A stretch of 18,071 nt of DNA, taken from CAUYXJ01 sp963577065. GTDB lineage: Bacteria > Chloroflexota > Dehalococcoidia > Tepidiformales > Tepidiformaceae. The DNA lies in assembly GCA_963577065.1 (NCBI GenBank), contig CAUYXJ010000060.1:1-18071 (forward strand), written 5' to 3'. Positions 14,777-18,071 of this stretch are shown here, one piece after another. The notes under the pieces were generated by a model. The model worked only from the letters and a program-made list of their open reading frames with translations, was not told where the DNA came from and ran no database searches. How positions within the stretch are numbered: the stretch's first letter is position 1; each line of letters begins with the position of its first letter. The position numbers and the translations under genes are program-made.

Positions 14777-16072
14777 ATGTTGATTGGGTCCTTCACGGAA
14801 CGTCCCTACCAGGACCCTAGTGCAAGTTGGTGGGGCACCACCGGCCGGCGGCTCGTTGATCTCGACGCGAGCAACGACGAGTACGACCCCGTGCTCGGCG
14901 CCGACCTCTACAACCGCTATCTGGACGAGAAGCTCTACGCCGAGGAGGTGGGCTTCGACGCGCTCGCGCTCAACGAGCACCACAGCACGCCCTTCTGCAT
15001 GGGCAGCGCCTGCAACGTGGAAGCGGCGATTCTCGCCCGCACGACCAGCCGCGCGAAGATCGTGCTCATCGGAAACATCCTCCCGATCTGGGACGATCCC
15101 CTCTGGCTGGCCGAAGAGCTGGCGATGATCGATACGATCTCGCGCGGCCGGCTCGTGACGGGGTGGGTGCGTGGCACGGGCCGAGAGAGCATCGCTCACA
15201 ACGCCAACCCGCCCTACAACTGGGAGCGTTTCCAGGAAGCGCATGACCTCATCGTCGCGGCCTGGACCCGCCCCGGCCCCTTTCGCTGGGAGGGCGAGCA
15301 CTACGACTTCCGCTACGTGAACCCCTGGTCGCGGCCGTACCAGTCGCCGCACCCCCTGATCATGATCCCGGGCGCCGTCAGCCGCCGCACGGTGAAGTGG
15401 GCGGCGGAGCGGCGCTATCCCTATGTGATGCTCGCCACGCGCCTCGATCCGACCCGCCTCTCGTTCGAGTACTACGACGAGTGTGCCGCCGCTGCGGGCT
15501 ACCAAGCGGGTCCCCAACACCGCGGCTATCTCTTCAAGGTGCACGTGGACGAGACCGAGGAGCGGGCCGAGGAGGTGGGCCGCAAGTTCCTCACGGGGCC
15601 CGGAAACATCTTTCTCGAAGGCAGCCGCGGCGACGTGCGCGGGCACCTCCAGAACCTGCCGGGACTGACGGACCGGGGCGCGCTCCTGCCGACGGGCGGC
15701 GTGCGCCAGGTCGCCGAGGCGCGCGGGCACGAGCAATCGCGGGATCGGAACTTCAAGCCCCTCGCCCTGGACTCCGCCGAGCGGTTCAAGGATGTCGACG
15801 AGACCTACCGGGACCTTGTCGAGGCGCAGTCGATCATCACCGGCACGCCGGAGACGGTGGTCCCCAAGATCCGTCACGTCCTCGAATACCTGCGGCCCGG
15901 CAGCATCTTCCTCTGGGACGGCGACGGTTCGATGTCGCACGACGACACGATGCGCAGCCTCCGGCTCATGGGCGAGGAGGTGCTGCCGGCGGTCCGTGAG
16001 ATCGGCGAAGAGCTGGGGCTCGACAGCCCCTTCGAGGTCGATCCCGCGACGAACGAGCCGCGAGCTGATTAG
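14777..16072 (+). CDS. Luciferase-like (LLM class) flavin-dependent oxidoreductase
   Basis: A 431-residue member of the bacterial luciferase-like monooxygenase family, TIM-barrel enzymes that use reduced FMN or F420 to oxidise organic substrates. The N-terminus MLIGSFTERPYQD, the EEVGFDALALNEHH segment (about 55-68), the IVLIGNILPIWDDPLWLAEE strand and helix, the ISRGRLVTGWVRG segment and the PGAVSRRTVKWAAE element match the long form of the family. There is no signal peptide, so it is cytoplasmic. A GAGG sits about nine bases before ATG 14777. It stands alone on the plus strand, divergent from the MMPL gene and convergent with mscS across a repeat-bearing gap. Such enzymes are numerous in some Chloroflexota, where degradation of recalcitrant organic matter has been proposed. 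The flavin reductase partner is not in view and the substrate is unknown. Confidence 0.9.
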   Translation: MLIGSFTERPYQDPSASWWGTTGRRLVDLDASNDEYDPVLGADLYNRYLDEKLYAEEVGFDALALNEHHSTPFCMGSACNVEAAILARTTSRAKIVLIGNILPIWDDPLWLAEELAMIDTISRGRLVTGWVRGTGRESIAHNANPPYNWERFQEAHDLIVAAWTRPGPFRWEGEHYDFRYVNPWSRPYQSPHPLIMIPGAVSRRTVKWAAERRYPYVMLATRLDPTRLSFEYYDECAAAAGYQAGPQHRGYLFKVHVDETEERAEEVGRKFLTGPGNIFLEGSRGDVRGHLQNLPGLTDRGALLPTGGVRQVAEARGHEQSRDRNFKPLALDSAERFKDVDETYRDLVEAQSIITGTPETVVPKIRHVLEYLRPGSIFLWDGDGSMSHDDTMRSLRLMGEEVLPAVREIGEELGLDSPFEVDPATNEPRAD

Positions 16073-16093
16073 GTGAGCGCTGCACGCCTGGAT

Positions 16094-16195
16094 TAGTCCC
16101 CGCTGCACGCCGCTGAGGCGGCGCTACGCTGTCGCTCGCCTGGTTTTAGTCCCCGCTGTGCGCCGCTGAAGCGGCGCTCCGCTGTCGCTCGCCTG
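16094..16195. repeat. Two tandem 49-base repeats, each with a GC-rich hairpin
   Basis: Units 16094-16142 and 16147-16195 match at 45 of 49 positions and are separated by GTTT, giving a 53-base step. Each holds a perfect hairpin: CGCCGC-TGAG-GCGGCG (16108-16123) and CGCCGC-TGAA-GCGGCG (16161-16176), the second extended by one outer G-C pair. They lie between the ends of two convergent genes. A partial third piece (GCTGCACGCC) precedes them at 16080-16089. No open frame is intended. They resemble REP-type intergenic palindromes and may also end transcription in both directions, although no T-run follows. Confidence 0.75.
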
Positions 16196-16210
16196 CTCCG
16201 CTTCGCTCGA

Positions 16211-17437
16211 TTACGGTGTGCTCGGCGTGTTGTCGTAACCCGGGGTGATCGGCGTGTCGACTCGCTGCCCCGCGCTCCCCTCCGGGCTGAAGCGCTCGAC
16301 GATCTCGCCGAGCTCCCCCCGCGCTGGAGCCGCGGGGAAGGCCTGGGGCTGGCCCGGCAGGGCCGCGACGTGCACGGTCTGCGTGGGGAAGGCGAACTCG
16401 ATTCCCAGCTCTTCTGTCAGACGCATGATGTCGAGGTTGAACACGTGCCGCGTGCGTAGCTCCGCGTTCCAGTCCTCTGCATCGATGAAGCAGTAGACGA
16501 GGACATCGAGGCTCGAAGGGCCGAAGCCGTGGAACTCCACGATGTAGTAGTCACGACGCATGTTCGGGTTCGCGCGAATCATCGCGCGAACGCCCTCGAC
16601 GAACGCCTGAATCTGGTCCGTCGACGTGTGATAGGTGAGACCGAGCGTGGTCTTGTAGCGCCGCCAGCGGCGTAGGCCCATATTGTCGACATCGCTGTCG
16701 ACCATGCGCGCGTTCGGTACCGTTACGAGTGAGTTGTAGAAGGTGCGCACGCGCGATGAGCGGAAGCCGACGTGCTCGACCGTTCCTTCGATGTCATCGA
16801 CGACGACCCAATCCCCGACCTGGAAGGGGCGATCGGCGAAGATCGTGACGCCTCCGAGGAGGTTGCGGATGGTGTCCTGGGCCGCAAGGGCGATGGCGAG
16901 GCCGCCGAGGCCGAGCCCCGCCACGAGCGAGGTCACGTTCACGTTGAGATTGCTCAGGACGAAGAGCGCCCCAACGACGATGACCAAGCCTTTGAGCGTT
17001 GTTTTGAGCAGCGGGATGAGTTGGTCGTCGGCGCGGCTCTCGGTGAGCGCAGCACGGCGCGCGAGCACGTCCGTAAGGATGTCGATGGCACGGAAGGCGA
17101 GCAGCACGACCGCCCCCGCCGCCACGAGCGTCGCGATCTTCGCGACGATATCCTCGACGTCCGCGTCGAAATCCAAGCTGGGGAAGCCGACGAGCAGCGT
17201 GACCGCGACGACGAGGCCGAAGAGGGCGCGGTTGAGCCGCCTGCGTTCGCGGTTCCAGAAGTCGCGGTCCGTGCCCTCGTAGCGCGCGCGCACGTAGAGC
17301 CGAAGGAGCTGGACGGCAAGGGTCTGCGCGGCCGCCGCGATCACTACGAGCACGCCGAGCCCGATGAACTGCTCGATCTCGATGCCCAGGTACTCGTCCT
17401 TGAACCAGTCGGGCGCGAGGAACAGGGGAATGGGCAC
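16211..17437 (-). CDS. Mechanosensitive ion channel, MscS family
   Basis: A 408-residue membrane channel that opens under membrane tension to release solutes during hypo-osmotic shock. Four hydrophobic segments are visible (about 24-47, 71-86, 103-120, 148-192); the last includes the pore-lining helix with the signature LGLGGLAIALAAQDTIRNLL (175-194). It is followed directly by the beta domain, FADRPFQVGDWVVVDDIEGT (200-219), ending with the VPNARMVDSDVDNM stretch and an alpha/beta C-terminal domain to about 360. The last 45 residues are Pro/Gly-rich and probably disordered. The start is GTG 17437, supported by GGAGG five bases upstream; no upstream in-frame start improves it. It is transcribed in the same direction as the kinase/HAD gene upstream but separated by a 112-base gap with a strong palindrome, so it may have its own promoter. 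Confidence 0.93.
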   Translation of the reverse strand: MPIPLFLAPDWFKDEYLGIEIEQFIGLGVLVVIAAAAQTLAVQLLRLYVRARYEGTDRDFWNRERRRLNRALFGLVVAVTLLVGFPSLDFDADVEDIVAKIATLVAAGAVVLLAFRAIDILTDVLARRAALTESRADDQLIPLLKTTLKGLVIVVGALFVLSNLNVNVTSLVAGLGLGGLAIALAAQDTIRNLLGGVTIFADRPFQVGDWVVVDDIEGTVEHVGFRSSRVRTFYNSLVTVPNARMVDSDVDNMGLRRWRRYKTTLGLTYHTSTDQIQAFVEGVRAMIRANPNMRRDYYIVEFHGFGPSSLDVLVYCFIDAEDWNAELRTRHVFNLDIMRLTEELGIEFAFPTQTVHVAALPGQPQAFPAAPARGELGEIVERFSPEGSAGQRVDTPITPGYDNTPSTP

Positions 17438-17505
17438 GAAGGCCTCCGTGGCTCTGCCCTGGGCGAGGTGACGTCTTGGGAGCCGCAGCTGGAGCGTAGC
17501 GCGCT

Positions 17506-17535
17506 ATTGCGAAGGTGCCAAGGCACCTTCGCAAT
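17506..17535. terminator. Perfect 14-base inverted repeat, possible terminator of the kinase/HAD gene
   Basis: ATTGCGAAGGTGCC (17506-17519) and its exact complement (17522-17535) are separated by AA, giving a long hairpin between the stop of the upstream minus-strand gene (17550) and the start of mscS. No T-run follows on the minus strand, so it is not a classic intrinsic terminator. It could be a factor-dependent stop, an mRNA-protecting hairpin, or a protein-binding palindrome. Confidence 0.55.
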
Positions 17536-17549
17536 TAAGCCCGACGGCT

Positions 17550-18071
17550 TTAGGCGTCCTCGAAAAACTCCTCTGCGGCCTGGTACTGGAATCCCAGCCG
17601 TTCGGCGAAGAGCCGGTCCGTGGGATTGCGGCCCACGAAGACACATGCCGACGGATCGAGACGATGGTCACGGATGTGCTGGACGCCCAAGCCCGGAAGC
17701 GGCTTGCGGCACCAACACCGCGGGGGTCCCGCGCGGTGTGGGCAGTAGCGCGTTTCGAGGTCGACGCCGAGGCGGTCGTTCACGGCCGCGAAGGCTGCCT
17801 CGGCAGCGTCTGCCGAGATCGTCCCCTCCTCCACCCCTGGTTGCCACGAGAGCCCGAGCAGGAGCCAGCCTTCGTCCCGGTAGTGCCGGAGGACAGCGGC
17901 CCGCGCGGGCAGCAGCCGGACATCGCCCCCTGCTGCGAAACCCGGCTCGCCGCTCATGCCCTCGATGAGCACGCCGTCGTACTCGACGATGAGCGCGCGC
18001 TGCTTCGCGTTTGGATCGCGCGTGCGCACGAACGGCAGCTCCTCGATTTCCGAGAAGCCCTCGTTGGGCGA
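17550..18071 (-). CDS. C-terminal part of probable polynucleotide-kinase-like P-loop protein fused to a HAD phosphatase domain
   Basis: The frame is open through the window edge, so a GTG at 18029 is probably internal; 173 residues are visible. The first 16 (SPNEGFSEIEELPFV...) match the end of PNK-type kinase domains, which close with an EGF-x-x(I/V)-x-x-x-PF element. From residue 26 a HAD domain follows: ALIVEYDGVL is motif I, LLGLSWQPGV motif II, YCPHRAGPPRCWCRKPLPG a zinc-type Cys/His loop as in histidinol-phosphate and heptose-bisphosphate phosphatases, and VFVGRNPTDRLFAERLG motif IV. Two catalytic positions look altered: motif I has Glu instead of the nucleophile Asp (E30, with D32 kept), and motif IV has Arg where Asp normally follows VG. 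The domain may be inactive. The order kinase then phosphatase is as in phage T4 Pnkp. The kinase half is outside the window, so the fusion is inference. Confidence 0.72.
   Translation of the reverse strand, partial: SPNEGFSEIEELPFVRTRDPNAKQRALIVEYDGVLIEGMSGEPGFAAGGDVRLLPARAAVLRHYRDEGWLLLGLSWQPGVEEGTISADAAEAAFAAVNDRLGVDLETRYCPHRAGPPRCWCRKPLPGLGVQHIRDHRLDPSACVFVGRNPTDRLFAERLGFQYQAAEEFFEDA

Noticed and set aside
14450..16108. A 552-residue open frame on the minus strand
   Set aside because: Antisense to the luciferase-like gene, whose own motifs are clear; it would also cover the intergenic promoter region.
16094..16195. Possible CRISPR array
   Set aside because: Only two units with a 4-base gap and no cas genes; hairpin repeats explain it better.

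Overview
This window is GC-rich bacterial chromosome carrying 13 genes that look real, two of them cut by the window edges. There are no tRNA or rRNA genes, transposases, CRISPR arrays or phage genes. Many long open frames on the opposite strand are by-products of high third-position GC. The mix of genes suggests a high-GC Chloroflexota lineage (SAR202/Dehalococcoidia-like) or a similar environmental bacterium: long luciferase-like flavin monooxygenase, dipeptide-type ABC binding protein, MMPL exporter, PAP2_3 phosphatase and imidazolonepropionase-like amidohydrolase. That placement is inference from family content only.

Layout. (1) 1-4120, plus strand: the 3' part of a family-5 solute-binding protein, a SAM hydroxide adenosyltransferase (DUF62), fmt and rlmN. 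All three junctions are 4-base stop/start overlaps, so this is one tightly coupled operon. A small repetitive membrane protein on the minus strand (4080-4505) runs into the end of rlmN. (2) 4558-5586, plus: queA, divergent from the small membrane protein and convergent with mutY. (3) 9903-5550, minus: a four-gene unit made of a membrane-anchored protein of unknown function, a metal-dependent amidohydrolase, an unknown protein with an eightfold beta/alpha pattern and an acidic tail, and a short MutY-type DNA glycosylase. (4) 10006-11864, plus: a PAP2_3 membrane phosphatase directly coupled to a radical SAM enzyme. (5) 14453-11883, minus: an 856-residue MMPL/RND exporter with a visible promoter and a possible operator. 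(6) 14777-16072, plus: a luciferase-like flavin oxidoreductase. (7) 16073-16210: two tandem hairpin-bearing repeats. (8) 17437-16211, minus: an MscS channel. (9) 18071-17550, minus: the C-terminal end of a probable polynucleotide-kinase-like P-loop protein fused to a HAD phosphatase domain whose catalytic residues look altered. A 30-base palindrome lies between (8) and (9).

How the genes may fit together. The first block is translation and RNA housekeeping: formyl-Met-tRNA, m2A in 23S rRNA and tRNA, and queuosine. Three of its enzymes use S-adenosylmethionine. The middle block (PAP2, radical SAM, MMPL, with the divergent anchored protein) could be an envelope lipid or glycolipid module, but no substrate can be read from the sequence. 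The most interesting points are the PAP2/radical SAM pair, the internal duplication in the MMPL loop, the degenerate HAD active site, the C-tract that decides the start of the anchored protein, and the tandem hairpin repeats.
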